From Bacteroidota bacterium (lineage in GTDB: Bacteria; Bacteroidota; Bacteroidia; UBA4408): a DNA stretch of 64,000 nt. The stretch is from positions 186,001 through 250,000 of the forward strand of contig JADKCP010000001.1 in assembly GCA_016718805.1 (NCBI GenBank), written 5' to 3'. Shown piece after piece: positions 1 to 10,400 of the stretch. A program made the position numbers and the translations under genes. Within the stretch, counting starts at the first letter, position 1. Each line of letters opens with the position of its first letter. Below the pieces are notes generated by a model, which did no database searches, was not told where the DNA came from, and worked only from the letters and a program-made list of their open reading frames with translations.

Positions 1-1
1 T

Positions 2-1492
2 AACGATTACTTCGATTATGTTATTTGCGACTTCGGATCGCCCAACCTTTGCGACACGGCACGGGTTATTATTACTATTGGAGCGAATAACCCTCCGGTA
101 GCAATCAACGATTTTTTTCAATGCAATGAAGATGCATTCATTGTTAATGCCTCTGTATTAACCAATGATTTTGATCCAGACGGAACCTCATTATTGGTTT
201 CTCAAGCCCCTATTTATCCTCCCATAAATGGAGTGTTGGCAATTAACACAAACGGCACATTTACTTATTTTCCAAATGCAAATTATTTTGGAACAGATAG
301 TTTTAGCTACCAAGTTTGCGATGGTGGTGTTCCAAATTTCTGCGACACTGCGGTGGTAATGCTAACGATAAGTCCTGTAAATGACGCACCGCTTGCACTG
401 GATGATTACTATAACCTTTTAGCAAACGGAGTACTTCACGATAATGTACTCTTAAATGATTCGGATATTGAATCGGATAGTATAGTCGTATCCGGCGTTG
501 TACAATCTGGATCAGTAAATGGCGTTTTAACCATACAGCCAAATGGAGACCTAAGTTATATTCCCGATTCAAATTTTGCAGGCACAATTAGCATTAGTTA
601 CATTGTTTGCAATTACGGGATATCCGGCTTGTGTGATACAGCTACTGTGTTAATTGAAGTTACCAATTCAGCTCCTGTAGCGCTTGCAGACACTTTTTAT
701 ATTCAAAGTGGAAATGTTTTTACAGGAAATTGTATCGGCAATGATTTTGATCCCGAAGGAGGGCAGCTTTTTATGGATACTGTGCCACTACAATTCACCG
801 GACATGGAATTTTAAGCTTATTGACCAATGGCGACTTTTTCTATCAGCCATTTAATTCATTTACCGGAATAGATGCCTTTGATTACCAGGTTTGTGATGC
901 AGCACTTTTTCCTTTGTGCAATAGCGCTACAGTACTGCTTGTAGTTGGTAATCAAAAACCTGTTGCCCAAAATGATACCTTTTATGTAGCTGCAGGAAGT
1001 ATGCGCTCTGGAAATGTGTTGTTGAATGATGTTGATCCGGAAGGAGGGATGCTTTGGGTTACACAGCAACTAAGTACCAATTTTACCATTCAGCTGGATG
1101 GTAGCTTTACATACACAGCCCAAGACGATTTTAGAGATTTTTGGGAGGTTAGTTATGAGATTTGCGATAATGGAACTCCTACCGGATGCGATACAGCTAA
1201 ACTTGTATTTTTTGCGAAAGAAAATAGTGTGATTATTCCGAATGCGTTTTCTCCCAACAACGACAATGTAAATGATTTTTTTGTGATTGAAGGGGTTGAA
1301 GATTTTCCAAACAATGAATTGCAAATTTTTGATAGAAACGGGCTTATAGTGTTCAATGTTAGGGCCTACAAAAACACCTGGAACGGATTAAATAACAAGG
1401 GAGTTGCATTGGTCCCAGGATCCTATTTTTATGTGTTCAACAAGCATGATGGAAGCAAGCTTTTGAATGGCTATATTGTAATTAGTAAATAG
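2..1492 (+). CDS. Partial T9SS cargo protein with cadherin/Ig-like repeats and gliding-motility-type (type B) C-terminal domain
   Basis: The frame is open from the window edge, so the true start lies upstream and only the C-terminal part is present. It holds about four and a half repeats of roughly 95 residues. Each has an N-x-x-P-x-A-x-x-D opening, an N-x-V-L-x-N-D-x-D motif, a 'G-x-F-x-Y-x-P' strand and a 'Y-x-V/I-C-D/N ... CDTA' ending, as in bacterial cadherin-like/Ig repeats of surface adhesins. The last 85 or so residues begin with IPNAFSPNNDNVND and end in GYIVISK, which matches the gliding-motility-associated (CHU_C, type B) T9SS sorting domain. Family knowledge says such proteins cross the outer membrane by T9SS and stay at the surface or are released. 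The ligand is unknown. An internal TTG at 194 is not the real start, because identical repeat sequence continues upstream of it. Confidence 0.9.
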   Translation, partial: NDYFDYVICDFGSPNLCDTARVIITIGANNPPVAINDFFQCNEDAFIVNASVLTNDFDPDGTSLLVSQAPIYPPINGVLAINTNGTFTYFPNANYFGTDSFSYQVCDGGVPNFCDTAVVMLTISPVNDAPLALDDYYNLLANGVLHDNVLLNDSDIESDSIVVSGVVQSGSVNGVLTIQPNGDLSYIPDSNFAGTISISYIVCNYGISGLCDTATVLIEVTNSAPVALADTFYIQSGNVFTGNCIGNDFDPEGGQLFMDTVPLQFTGHGILSLLTNGDFFYQPFNSFTGIDAFDYQVCDAALFPLCNSATVLLVVGNQKPVAQNDTFYVAAGSMRSGNVLLNDVDPEGGMLWVTQQLSTNFTIQLDGSFTYTAQDDFRDFWEVSYEICDNGTPTGCDTAKLVFFAKENSVIIPNAFSPNNDNVNDFFVIEGVEDFPNNELQIFDRNGLIVFNVRAYKNTWNGLNNKGVALVPGSYFYVFNKHDGSKLLNGYIVISK

Positions 1493-1636
1493 TATTAGCG
1501 AGCAACAACCCAATCACCATTTAATTTAATAGCTAAGGTCTAAATTACGTAGGTTTATTACTACAAATCGGTTGAGTTCAATCGATAAATGAGCAAAATA
1601 GCGGTGTGACAATTTTTTAGCCCCAAGAAAAACAAT

Positions 1637-1644
1637 TACTTTTG
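1637..1644 (+). promoter_or_regulatory. Putative Bacteroidota -7 box (TACTTTTG)
   Basis: TACTTTTG matches the Bacteroidota -7 consensus TAnnTTTG and lies 18 bases before the ATG of the lipoprotein gene. No clean TTTG -33 element is seen at the usual 19-21 base distance, only a T-rich tract near 1613-1618. The call rests on one motif. Confidence 0.35.
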
Positions 1645-1662
1645 GGCCTTTAGTCAAAATTC

Positions 1663-2448
1663 ATGAAAGCTCAATTCAGGTATTTATTTTATTTTATAGG
1701 ATTAGCGTTACTATTTACTACTTGTAAAAAGGAAACAGTGAATACCGACAACGAGCCGTTTACTCCACCCGAAATTACCCCACCGGCATATAGTTTTTCA
1801 CGCTTTGATGCAAACGGGTTATTAATGTCGAAGAAAATTAGTGTGTCTTACTATGATCCGTTAAATGGACTTATAGAAACAGTTTCAAAGGAAGCTGAAG
1901 CAAGGTTTAAATATTCAGCATTTGACACTTTTTATAGTGATGCTGGTGCAGTAACATGCCAAGGAAAAGGACTTTCATTGCAGAATAACAAAACCTACTT
2001 ATTATCAGGCTCATCTGCAAATACATTAGCCTTCCCCGACTCTTTCGTTATATGGAACGTGGCAGGGAATAATGTCACAGGCATAGCTAATTTTATACTT
2101 TCAACCAGCGATGGAATGCCTGAATACAAAGGAGTTTATAACAACTCTATACCCAGTGATATTAGCAGGGCAAATGGAGTTAAAATTCCATTAGGAGCAA
2201 ATATAGTGGGAGCCGATTCTGTATTTATTACTTTAACATCAGGCACCAAATCTATAAGCAAAACGGTTGGTGGAATGGACAGCTATTGCGAATTTTCAAA
2301 TACTGAACTAAATTCATTACCCGCATCTGCTGTTAAATCTGCATTGTTGCAAATAGCCCCAGTTAAGTTTGATGTTACACTAGCCGGAGGTCAAAAAATG
2401 TATTTTGCAAATCAAAACTCCTACTCAAAATACATTACAATACAATAA
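1663..2448 (+). CDS. Predicted lipoprotein of unknown function
   Basis: A 261-residue protein with a lipoprotein signal peptide: a basic start (MKAQFRYLF), a hydrophobic stretch and a lipobox ending LLFTTC-KK, with the lipidated Cys near residue 21. The residues after the Cys are polar and proline-rich (a linker with PFTPPEITPP), and the rest alternates like a beta-rich soluble domain. I do not recognise a named domain. It stands alone between the upstream T9SS cargo gene and rnr, with its own candidate -7 box. By the usual Bacteroidota pattern it would be anchored in the inner or outer membrane facing the periplasm, or at the surface, and the sequence does not say which. The ATG at 1663 is chosen because it gives the complete signal peptide. 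Confidence 0.75.
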   Translation: MKAQFRYLFYFIGLALLFTTCKKETVNTDNEPFTPPEITPPAYSFSRFDANGLLMSKKISVSYYDPLNGLIETVSKEAEARFKYSAFDTFYSDAGAVTCQGKGLSLQNNKTYLLSGSSANTLAFPDSFVIWNVAGNNVTGIANFILSTSDGMPEYKGVYNNSIPSDISRANGVKIPLGANIVGADSVFITLTSGTKSISKTVGGMDSYCEFSNTELNSLPASAVKSALLQIAPVKFDVTLAGGQKMYFANQNSYSKYITIQ

Positions 2449-2711
2449 TTCCTTGCAAGCTCAAGACTTTATTAATGTGGTTTTTTGAGAAATTCAATTA
2501 ACTTTCTTTTTATAATTTGTTTGTTAGGAAATCCAGCAATCTTAATCTAACAATCGGGAGTCAATATTAACTGTATATTTTAAGCAAATATAATTTTAAT
2601 ATGTAGTTTTAGCTTTTGCTAAATGTTGCGAATGATGGTTCCTATCGCGCGAATTAACAATAACACACAATGAGGGAGTTTTGTCCCTTATCTTAAATAA
2701 ATAAACAACCA

Positions 2712-4946
2712 ATGAAACAAAAGAAAGGAAAAGGTAGCCAAGGCAAAGGGAAACAGGTAATTATTCAGGCGCTACTTTCTGTATTTCATCAACACCCAAA
2801 AAAAGTTTTTAACCCGAAACAACTTTCGAGCATGCTCGATATACGCAACCCTCATGACCGGTTACTTGTAAACACTGTTCTTGAAGATTTGTGCGATAGA
2901 CAACAACTTGAAGAAATAGATCGCGGAAAGTTTCGATTAAGTGGAAACAGTCAACAATTTATAACAGGTATAGCACAGTTAGTTACTTCTGGAGCGGCCT
3001 ACGTAGTAAGCGAAGAGAGCGAAGCAGATGTATATATTAGTCCACGAGGCACGCTAAATGCCATGAATGGTGATAAGGTAAAAGTTTCGGTTTTTAAAAA
3101 TACCGGGCGCCAAAAAAATCCAGAAGGCGAAATAGTTGAAATTATACAGCGCGCCAAAACTGAGTTTGTTGGAACGGTTGAACTATCTAAAAACTTTGCA
3201 TTTTTAAGCTCCAGCGGTCCCCGTTCAGGGCCCGATATTTTTATTCCTATCAGCAAACTAAAAGGTGCAAGAAACGGCGATAAAGCAATTGCAAAAATAA
3301 CAGACTGGCAAGCCGGTGAAAAAAATCCGACCGGTGAAATTGTCGCAGTACTTGGAAAGGCAGGTGAAAACAACACCGAAATGCATGCAATTCTCGCCGA
3401 ATATGGATTACCGTATGAGTTTCCAAAGGAGGTTGAAAATGAAGCCAACAAATTAAACACGCAAATAAGCAGTGAAGAAATTGCAAAGCGTAGAGACTTT
3501 CGAAACATAACCACTTTTACCATAGACCCGGTTGATGCAAAGGATTTTGACGATGCTCTTTCTATTCAATTAGTTTCGAAAAAAGGGGAGTCTCCTATAT
3601 GGGAAATAGGTGTGCATATTGCCGATGTAAGTCATTACCTGCTTCCAAAAACCATACTCGACCAGGAGGCTTTTGAACGTGCAACATCTGTTTATTTAGT
3701 CGACAGGGTAGTGCCCATGCTCCCCGAAATACTTTCGAACAACGTTTGTTCTCTGCGTCCTAAAGAAGAAAAACTCTGCTTTTCGGCGGTGTTTCAAATG
3801 GACGAAGAAGGCACAGTGCTCAACGAGTGGTTTGGGCGTACAATTATTAATTCGGATCACCGATTTACGTATGAGGAAGCCCAAACGGTACTCGAAACCT
3901 CAGAAGGGCCCTATGTTCAGGAATTACTAACACTAGATAAAATAGCAAAAAAATTACGAGAAGCCCGATTTAAAAAGGGCTCCATTGGTTTTGACAAGGT
4001 AGAGGTTAAATTTAACTTAGATAAAGATGGAGATCCAATAGGCGTGTTTTTTAAAGTTGCGAAAGACAGTAACATGCTAATTGAGGATTTTATGTTGCTT
4101 GCCAATCGCAAGGTAGCTGAGTTTGTTGGATTAAATGGAGCGAGCTATGCATCTAAAAAAGCAGGGGCTGCCCAAACAGCATCGCAATTGCCCTTTGTTT
4201 ACCGAATTCACGATGCGCCCGATAAAGATAGACTGAATGCTTTTAGCGATTTAGTTGGACGGTTTGGGTATAAATTAAAAATAAATTCACCCAAAGAAGT
4301 TGCCGATAGTATGAATAAATTGTTGAAGGAAGTTGTTGGTAAACGCGAAGAAAGTATGGTTGAGCAATTGGCTATTCGCACTATGGCAAAGGCTATTTAC
4401 ACCACAAAAAACATAGGACACTACGGACTTGCTTTTGATTACTATACACATTTCACCTCGCCCATTCGTCGCTACCCCGATGTTATGGTACACCGGCTTT
4501 TGCAGTACTATCTCGACAAAAAACACAACAACAGCAATCAGCAAGTATTGACAGAAGATTTGGAGCTTAAGTGCAAACACAGCAGCGATATGGAAAAACG
4601 CGCAGCCGAAGCCGAGCGTTCAAGTATTAAATACAAACAAGTTCAGTTTATGCAGGACCACATTGGAGAGCTGTTTGAAGGAGTAATTTCAGGTGTTTCG
4701 GAGTGGGGACTTTATGTAGAAATTATTGAAAATCATTGCGAAGGAATGGTGCGTATAAAAGATCTTGAGGGCGATTTTTTTGTGTACGATGAAGAAAATT
4801 ATTGCTACTGGGGAAAACGCACAAAGCTTAAATACCAATTGGGTGACAAAGTTTTAGTAAAAATAAAGCGAGCCGATTTAGTTAAAAAGCAATTGGATTT
4901 TGAACTAATAAAAAAGATTGATCAGGTACATTTAAAAGAAAATTAA
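2712..4946 (+). CDS. rnr: Ribonuclease R (3'-5' exoribonuclease, RNB family)
   Basis: A 744-residue protein with the full RNase R layout. There is a Lys-rich N-terminus and winged-helix segment (about residues 15-80), cold-shock-like OB domains (about 85-220), the RNB catalytic domain (about 255-590) and a C-terminal S1 RNA-binding domain (about 650-735). The RNB signature DPVDAKDFDDALS carries the metal-binding aspartates, and the HFTSPIRRYPDVMVHRLL block is typical of RNase II/R. The enzyme degrades structured RNA processively and takes part in mRNA and rRNA turnover. Its length is close to Bacteroidota RNase R proteins. It follows a 263-base spacer in which I see only a weak AGGGA/TCCCT hairpin near 2673-2688. 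It converges on the gene at 5037-6290 and looks monocistronic. Confidence 0.95.
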   Translation: MKQKKGKGSQGKGKQVIIQALLSVFHQHPKKVFNPKQLSSMLDIRNPHDRLLVNTVLEDLCDRQQLEEIDRGKFRLSGNSQQFITGIAQLVTSGAAYVVSEESEADVYISPRGTLNAMNGDKVKVSVFKNTGRQKNPEGEIVEIIQRAKTEFVGTVELSKNFAFLSSSGPRSGPDIFIPISKLKGARNGDKAIAKITDWQAGEKNPTGEIVAVLGKAGENNTEMHAILAEYGLPYEFPKEVENEANKLNTQISSEEIAKRRDFRNITTFTIDPVDAKDFDDALSIQLVSKKGESPIWEIGVHIADVSHYLLPKTILDQEAFERATSVYLVDRVVPMLPEILSNNVCSLRPKEEKLCFSAVFQMDEEGTVLNEWFGRTIINSDHRFTYEEAQTVLETSEGPYVQELLTLDKIAKKLREARFKKGSIGFDKVEVKFNLDKDGDPIGVFFKVAKDSNMLIEDFMLLANRKVAEFVGLNGASYASKKAGAAQTASQLPFVYRIHDAPDKDRLNAFSDLVGRFGYKLKINSPKEVADSMNKLLKEVVGKREESMVEQLAIRTMAKAIYTTKNIGHYGLAFDYYTHFTSPIRRYPDVMVHRLLQYYLDKKHNNSNQQVLTEDLELKCKHSSDMEKRAAEAERSSIKYKQVQFMQDHIGELFEGVISGVSEWGLYVEIIENHCEGMVRIKDLEGDFFVYDEENYCYWGKRTKLKYQLGDKVLVKIKRADLVKKQLDFELIKKIDQVHLKEN

Positions 4947-5036
4947 TTCGGAAATGTTTAGATGCTGCTTGCAAAAGCAAATAATCATTTAAATAGAATT
5001 TTGTTTCAGTACTAAACCTATTTTGAGATTCCTTTA

Positions 5037-6290
5037 TCAAGTATCCTCATAGTTAACAGCCGCTTTTTTAATCAATTGTTTTAGCTGTTGATTTGCCAGT
5101 TTCTCTTGCTTGGAATCTTTAAGATTTTCATAGGATTTAACAACTAGTTTTTGCGCTTCAATCTGCAACTCGAGCGATTGGTTGCTAAGCCGGCAAAGCT
5201 TTTGTAAACAGTCGCTAATAGTTGATTGTGCAAAATGCAATTTAGCGGTATGGAGTAAAAATATATCTTCTTTAAGTGCTTTTTCGTTAATAGCATTGCA
5301 CTCATTAATAAAGGCAAGCACCCATTCATATTCTGATAGACGCAAGCCCAAATCAATAATTTTTTTCTGAAAGGAATAACCTAGTTTTTCATTTTCTATA
5401 AAGGCCTCGTTTGCAAGTCCTAATAAATATATTTCGAATAAATCACGCTCAAAAACAGAGGCCCCTTCTTCGATTCTTCGTTCGCAAAACCGAACCGCCA
5501 ATCCAAGCATTTCCTTAAGCTCCTCGTGTTCAATAGTCACGGCAAGACTTGCAATTTTATCCTTAAACAAAGTAAAAAAGGGACGTTGATCAGGATACTC
5601 AAAGGCTCGGTAAGCACAATAATAGCAATCAAGAATAGGCAATTTGTTAAGGTCGTATTGTTCAGCAAAACTTAAAGCCTCTTCAATGAATACTGGCTTT
5701 GGTGTTGTGTTTGCTGTAGCAGATGACAATAAATAACACCCGTTCTTAAGCTTGTTCAGAACAATAAACAGAGTTAAATTCTCGTCACTTTTTTTTAGGT
5801 AGTCTAAGCTATTAAGTCTTTCATAATATCCCGAAAACTGTGCCTCATGAAAAATTTTAGAATGATACAAAAAGTAGTTCGTGTTTTTTTTTGATTCAAC
5901 AAGCGTTGATTTCTCTACTAACAAAAAATCATTTACAAAGTGTTTTTGTAAGGCATGTTTTCGGTACGCACTTAATAAATTTAACTGATGTTGTTCGGCG
6001 TTATTTTGGTACTCAATAAAACCCAAGCACGATTCGCAAACCTGCAGCAGATAAGAGCATACATGCCTCAAACGCAAATCATCGTACTTGCTTTTGGGAA
6101 ACAAATGAGCATATACTCTTTGTTTTGAAGTATTCCTTTCGGTAAAATCTTGTAAGGAAAGCAAGTAATTGCTAAGCGCAATAACCTCTTTGTGTTGATT
6201 GTAAACAGGGGAATTCACAAAGCGATTCAATAACGCCTTTTCTTTTCGGTTTAATGCCTTAAGCAGAATTAGTAACTTGGATTGAAGCAT
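5037..6290 (-). CDS. Hypothetical helical protein (TPR-like)
   Basis: A 417-residue protein with no signal peptide and no membrane segment. It is rich in Leu, Lys, Glu and aromatic residues in a pattern typical of helical hairpin repeats (TPR-like). The N-terminus (LLKALNRKEKALLNRFVNSP) looks like a short helical module. I recall similar uncharacterised cytoplasmic proteins in Bacteroidota but recognise no catalytic motif. It is transcribed away from rnr's end and lies downstream of asd on the same strand with a 128-base gap. A perfect 17-base palindrome sits about 90 bases before its ATG and could be an operator. A role as a scaffold or interaction protein is inference from the repeat character only. 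Confidence 0.7.
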   Translation of the reverse strand: MLQSKLLILLKALNRKEKALLNRFVNSPVYNQHKEVIALSNYLLSLQDFTERNTSKQRVYAHLFPKSKYDDLRLRHVCSYLLQVCESCLGFIEYQNNAEQHQLNLLSAYRKHALQKHFVNDFLLVEKSTLVESKKNTNYFLYHSKIFHEAQFSGYYERLNSLDYLKKSDENLTLFIVLNKLKNGCYLLSSATANTTPKPVFIEEALSFAEQYDLNKLPILDCYYCAYRAFEYPDQRPFFTLFKDKIASLAVTIEHEELKEMLGLAVRFCERRIEEGASVFERDLFEIYLLGLANEAFIENEKLGYSFQKKIIDLGLRLSEYEWVLAFINECNAINEKALKEDIFLLHTAKLHFAQSTISDCLQKLCRLSNQSLELQIEAQKLVVKSYENLKDSKQEKLANQQLKQLIKKAAVNYEDT

Positions 6291-6380
6291 TTTTGTTTTT
6301 TATAAGTAGCAGAAAGAAGGGTAAATACTCTCCGACAAAAAAACAAAATATATTCGTAAAACAATTAACAACAAAGGAAA

Positions 6381-6397
6381 TTGTTCATAATGAACAA
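6381..6397. promoter_or_regulatory. Perfect palindrome, candidate operator
   Basis: TTGTTCATAATGAACAA is an exact 8-base inverted repeat around a single central base. It lies between the asd stop (6419) and the start of the helical-protein gene (6290, minus strand). Its size fits a dimeric repressor site, but no regulator is known and the motif could be a chance palindrome in AT-rich DNA. Confidence 0.3.
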
Positions 6398-6418
6398 AAA
6401 AATAATCCGACAAAATGA

Positions 6419-7411
6419 TTAATTTAACATACCTTTTTGAACCAAGTATTCTGCAATTTGTACAGCATTTGTTGCAGCGCCTTTTCGCAAATTATCTGAA
6501 ACTATCCAAAGGTTTAATGTTTTTGGCTGCGATTCATCTCGTCGTATGCGGCCAACAAAAACTTCGTCGCGGTTGTGTGCATTTATGGGCATCGGATATA
6601 GCAATTGAGTAATATCATCTTGAACCTCTACACCTTTAAAACTCTTCAATAAGGATACAACATCTTGTAGTTCAAAATCGTTGTTAAACTCTACATTTAC
6701 ACTTTCTGAATGACCTCCAATTACCGGAATACGAACAGTAGTAGAGGTAACCCTAATACCAGTATCTCCCAATATTTTTCGGGTTTCATTCACCATTTTC
6801 ATTTCTTCTTTGGTATATCCATTGTCGGTAAAGACATCAATTTGTGGTAAAACATTTAAATCAATTTTATATGGATAGGCTTTTTCTCCTTCAATACCAC
6901 TGCGCTCATTCATTAACTGTGCTACTGCTTTAACGCCAGTTCCCGTCACCGATTGGTAAGTTGATACAACGATTCGATTAATTTGATATTTCCAATGCAA
7001 AGGCGCCAACGCCATTACCATTTGAATGGTTGAACAATTAGGATTAGCAATTATTTTATCAGAAGGGCTTAATTCACAAGCGTTGATTTCAGGAACGATT
7101 AATTTTTTTGTAGTATCCATTCGCCAAGCACTTGAATTATCAATTACTGTAGTTCCTACAGCTTCAAATTTTGGAGCCCACTCCAAGGAAGTACTGCCGC
7201 CAGCTGAAAAAAGTGCAAGTTGTGGCTTTCGTGAAATGGCATTTTCCATCGAAACTACTTCATAGTCTTTGCCCGAAAAACGCACGTTGTTTCCCACACT
7301 TTTTGAAGAAGCAACGGGTATAAATTCACTTACCGGAAAAGCTCTTTCTTCCAGTATGTTCATCATCTTACTGCCCACCAAGCCCGTGGCGCCTACAACT
7401 GCAACTCTCAT
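6419..7411 (-). CDS. asd: Aspartate-semialdehyde dehydrogenase
   Basis: A 330-residue enzyme that reduces L-aspartyl-4-phosphate to aspartate semialdehyde with NADPH, the branch point to lysine/diaminopimelate, threonine and methionine. Visible motifs are the N-terminal Rossmann loop GATGLVGSKMM, the catalytic cysteine in IANPNCSTIQ, and the catalytic histidine region IGGHSESVNVEF. The ATG at 7411 is chosen because it places the Rossmann motif directly at the N-terminus (MRVAVVGATG). An in-frame ATG at 7474 would add 21 residues atypical of the family and would run over the predicted promoter. The gene is divergent from the large LTD-protein gene starting at 7487. Confidence 0.95.
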   Translation of the reverse strand: MRVAVVGATGLVGSKMMNILEERAFPVSEFIPVASSKSVGNNVRFSGKDYEVVSMENAISRKPQLALFSAGGSTSLEWAPKFEAVGTTVIDNSSAWRMDTTKKLIVPEINACELSPSDKIIANPNCSTIQMVMALAPLHWKYQINRIVVSTYQSVTGTGVKAVAQLMNERSGIEGEKAYPYKIDLNVLPQIDVFTDNGYTKEEMKMVNETRKILGDTGIRVTSTTVRIPVIGGHSESVNVEFNNDFELQDVVSLLKSFKGVEVQDDITQLLYPMPINAHNRDEVFVGRIRRDESQPKTLNLWIVSDNLRKGAATNAVQIAEYLVQKGMLN

Positions 7412-7449
7412 AATGATTGTTTTTTTTATGTTGGAAATTTTATCTTTCG

Positions 7450-7479
7450 CAAAAATACTATATTTACACATCAAGCAAA
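7450..7479 (-). promoter_or_regulatory. Predicted promoter of asd (TTTG-N18-TATTTTTG)
   Basis: Read on the minus strand, TTTG (7479-7476) is followed after 18 bases by TATTTTTG (7457-7450). Both fit the Bacteroidota -33/-7 consensus (TTTG, 19-21 bases, TAnnTTTG) with spacing one base short. The -7 box ends about 39 bases before the chosen asd start, which supports the shorter start at 7411. Confidence 0.55.
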
Positions 7480-7486
7480 TGAAGGA

Positions 7487-10400
7487 ATGACTCGTATTTT
7501 AATTTTATTTCTGTCGCTAGTACCATTCTTACTTAAGGCACAGGTTCACGACAATTTTAACGATGGGGATTTTACGGCAAACCCTGTATGGACAGGAGAT
7601 GTGGCTGAGTTTTCTGTAAATGCAACACAACAATTACAACTCAACAGTACCGGAAACAATGCATCTTTTTTGTCAACAAATCTTGCTCTTCCATTAGCAA
7701 ATACGGTTGAATGGAAAATGTATGTGAAACAAACTTTCGCCGGATCTGCTAGCAACTATGGAAGGGTATATTTGTTTTCAGACCAAGCCAATCTTGAGGG
7801 ACCACTTAACGGCTATTACTTGCAATTTGGTGAAGCCTTGAGTAATGATGCAATTGAGTTGTTTAAACAAAGTGGAACAGTGAGCACTTCGGTTGCAAGG
7901 GGTACAAATGCCCAAATTGCCGCATCTTTTGCAGTAGGTGTTAAGGTAACACGCGATGCGAGTGGGCTTTGGACACTTTATGTGGATGCTAGTGGAGGGA
8001 CCAATTACATTCAGGAAGCAAGTGGAACTGAAGCCGGTTTTACGAATGCTACCTTTTTTGGTGTTGCAACAACCTACACCTCAACCAATGCTAACAAGTT
8101 TTTTTACGATAATTTTAGTGTTGATTCTTTGCAAATAGACCTTACTCCACCAGCGTTGAGTTCGATTAATGTGGTTTCGTCAACGCAACTGGATGTTACT
8201 TTTACAGAAGCAGTTGACAGCGCCTCCGCCCAATCTGTCTCACATTATTTTGTGAACAACTCAATTGGATTTGCAACAAATGCTCTGCGCGATGCTGCGA
8301 ATTTAAGCTTAGTGCATTTAACATTCTCTACACCTTTTTTGTCGGGCATTACAGATACTTTGTTTGTTGATAGTATACTCGATTTAAATGCTAATTTACT
8401 GCTTGCAGACACACTCACTTTTACTTATGTAGCGCCCTTTGTTCCGGGTTTTAAAGATATACAGATCAACGAAATTATGGCCGACCCAACACCGGTTGTT
8501 GGATTGCCCAATGCAGAGTTTCTGGAGTTGTACAATGCTAGCAACAACCCCATAAACATTGGCAATTGGAGTATTGCCGACAATTTAGTGGCCTCACCAG
8601 CCAATCTTCCTGCAGTGCTGTTACAACCTGATTCTTTTATTGTGCTTTGCGCTAGTTCCAGTCTTCCGTTGTTCTCATCATTTAACAACGTATATGGCAT
8701 CGCATCTTTCCCAAGCTTAGTAAATACGGGCAATACGCTGTTTTTGAAAAACATTACAGGTACGCTTATAGACACAGTAAATTACCTCGACAGCTGGTAT
8801 CAAGACATAAACAAAGCGCAAGGAGGATGGACCTTGGAATTAATAAACCCTGACGCTCCACTAAGTTGTGCTCCAGCGGGTAATTGGATTGCATCTGTGA
8901 ATGCTTCTGGTGGTACACCGGGAACACAAAACTCGGTGTACAACAATGCTCCCGATGTTACAGCTCCCGGCATTTCAGGAATTCAAGTAATAGACGCGTT
9001 TCATATTAACGTATGTTTTACTGAAGCAATTGATATAACTACGCTTAATAATAATCAAAACTATACTATTAACAATGGTGTTGGTAATCCATCAAGCACT
9101 TCACCATACAATTCACTAACCTGCATTAGCCTTACTTTACCAATAGCCCTAGTATCACAACTTACAAACACAATCACCCTAAGCAATCTGGCTGATTGCT
9201 CTGGTAACATTATTTCCCCGAACACAGGATCTTTTACCTACTTTGCTCCTGTAGTGGCTGCTCCCAAAGACCTTGTCATTAGTGAAATTTACTCAAGCCC
9301 CACTGCTTCATCTACTCTACCCAATGCCGAATACCTAGAAATTTATAACCGAAGCGGGAATCCAATTGACCTAAACAATTGGAGCATTCGTGACGATATT
9401 ACCATTACAACTCCGAACATGGGTAGTTACATTTTAAAACCCGACTCCTTTGTTGTATTATGCAGTACTGGCAATGTGGCCTTATTTGGCGCGCTAAGCA
9501 ATGTGCTTGGAGTTAGCTCTTTTCCCTCATTAAACAACTCCGGAGATCACATTTATTTGCGCAGCAACTTCTCAACAATTATTGATTCGGTTCCTTACAC
9601 CGATGCCTGGTATCGCGATGCTCTTAAAGCTGCAGGGGGTTGGAGCCTCGAACTTATTAATCCTGAACTGCCAATTAGCTGTGCCCCAGCATTTAACTGG
9701 ATTGCTTCTATTTCTGCAAATTATGGAACCCCGGGCATTCAAAACTCAGTTTACTCAATCGCTCCGGATGTAACCTCACCAAGCATTATAAGTGCTTATG
9801 CACTTGATTCCTTACATGTAACGCTTTGTTTTAGTGAAGCGGTCGATTTGGGCCAAGTATCTATTGCAAACAATTACTTTGTAAGTGGTGCTATTGGAAA
9901 CCCTATTTCGGTAGTTCCAAGTAGCGATTATTTATGTGTAACTCTGCAATTAGCAATCAATTTACAATCCCAACAAAGTTATACGGTTACAACCTCTAAT
10001 CTAGGCGATTGTTCGGGTAATTTATTAAATCCGAATACTGCAACTTTTGTGTATTACATGCCTGTTGTAGCAAACCAAAAGGAGATCGTAATTACTGAAA
10101 TTTATTCAAGTCCAACAGTAACTTCCGGATTACCAAATACCGAATATATCGAACTGTATAATCGAACCAACACACCAATAAACATTGGCAATTGGAGCAT
10201 ACGCGACGATGTAGCAAATACCACAGCCAATATTCCGAACTTTATTTTATTCCCCGATTCAGAACTTGTTATTTGTGCTGTAGCCGACAAGGCACTTTTT
10301 CCGACAAATCTGCAAGTGTTAGGAATAAGTTCATTCCCTTCCTTAAATAATACCGGTGATCATATTTTTTTGAGAAACCATTTAGGAAGCCTTGTTGATG

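Noticed and set aside
2673..2688. AGGGA...TCCCT hairpin before rnr
   Set aside because: It has only five paired bases and no T run, too weak to call a terminator or riboswitch.
4947..5036. Terminator between rnr and the convergent gene
   Set aside because: The only hairpin (TGCTT/AAGCA) is five bases long and has no T run.
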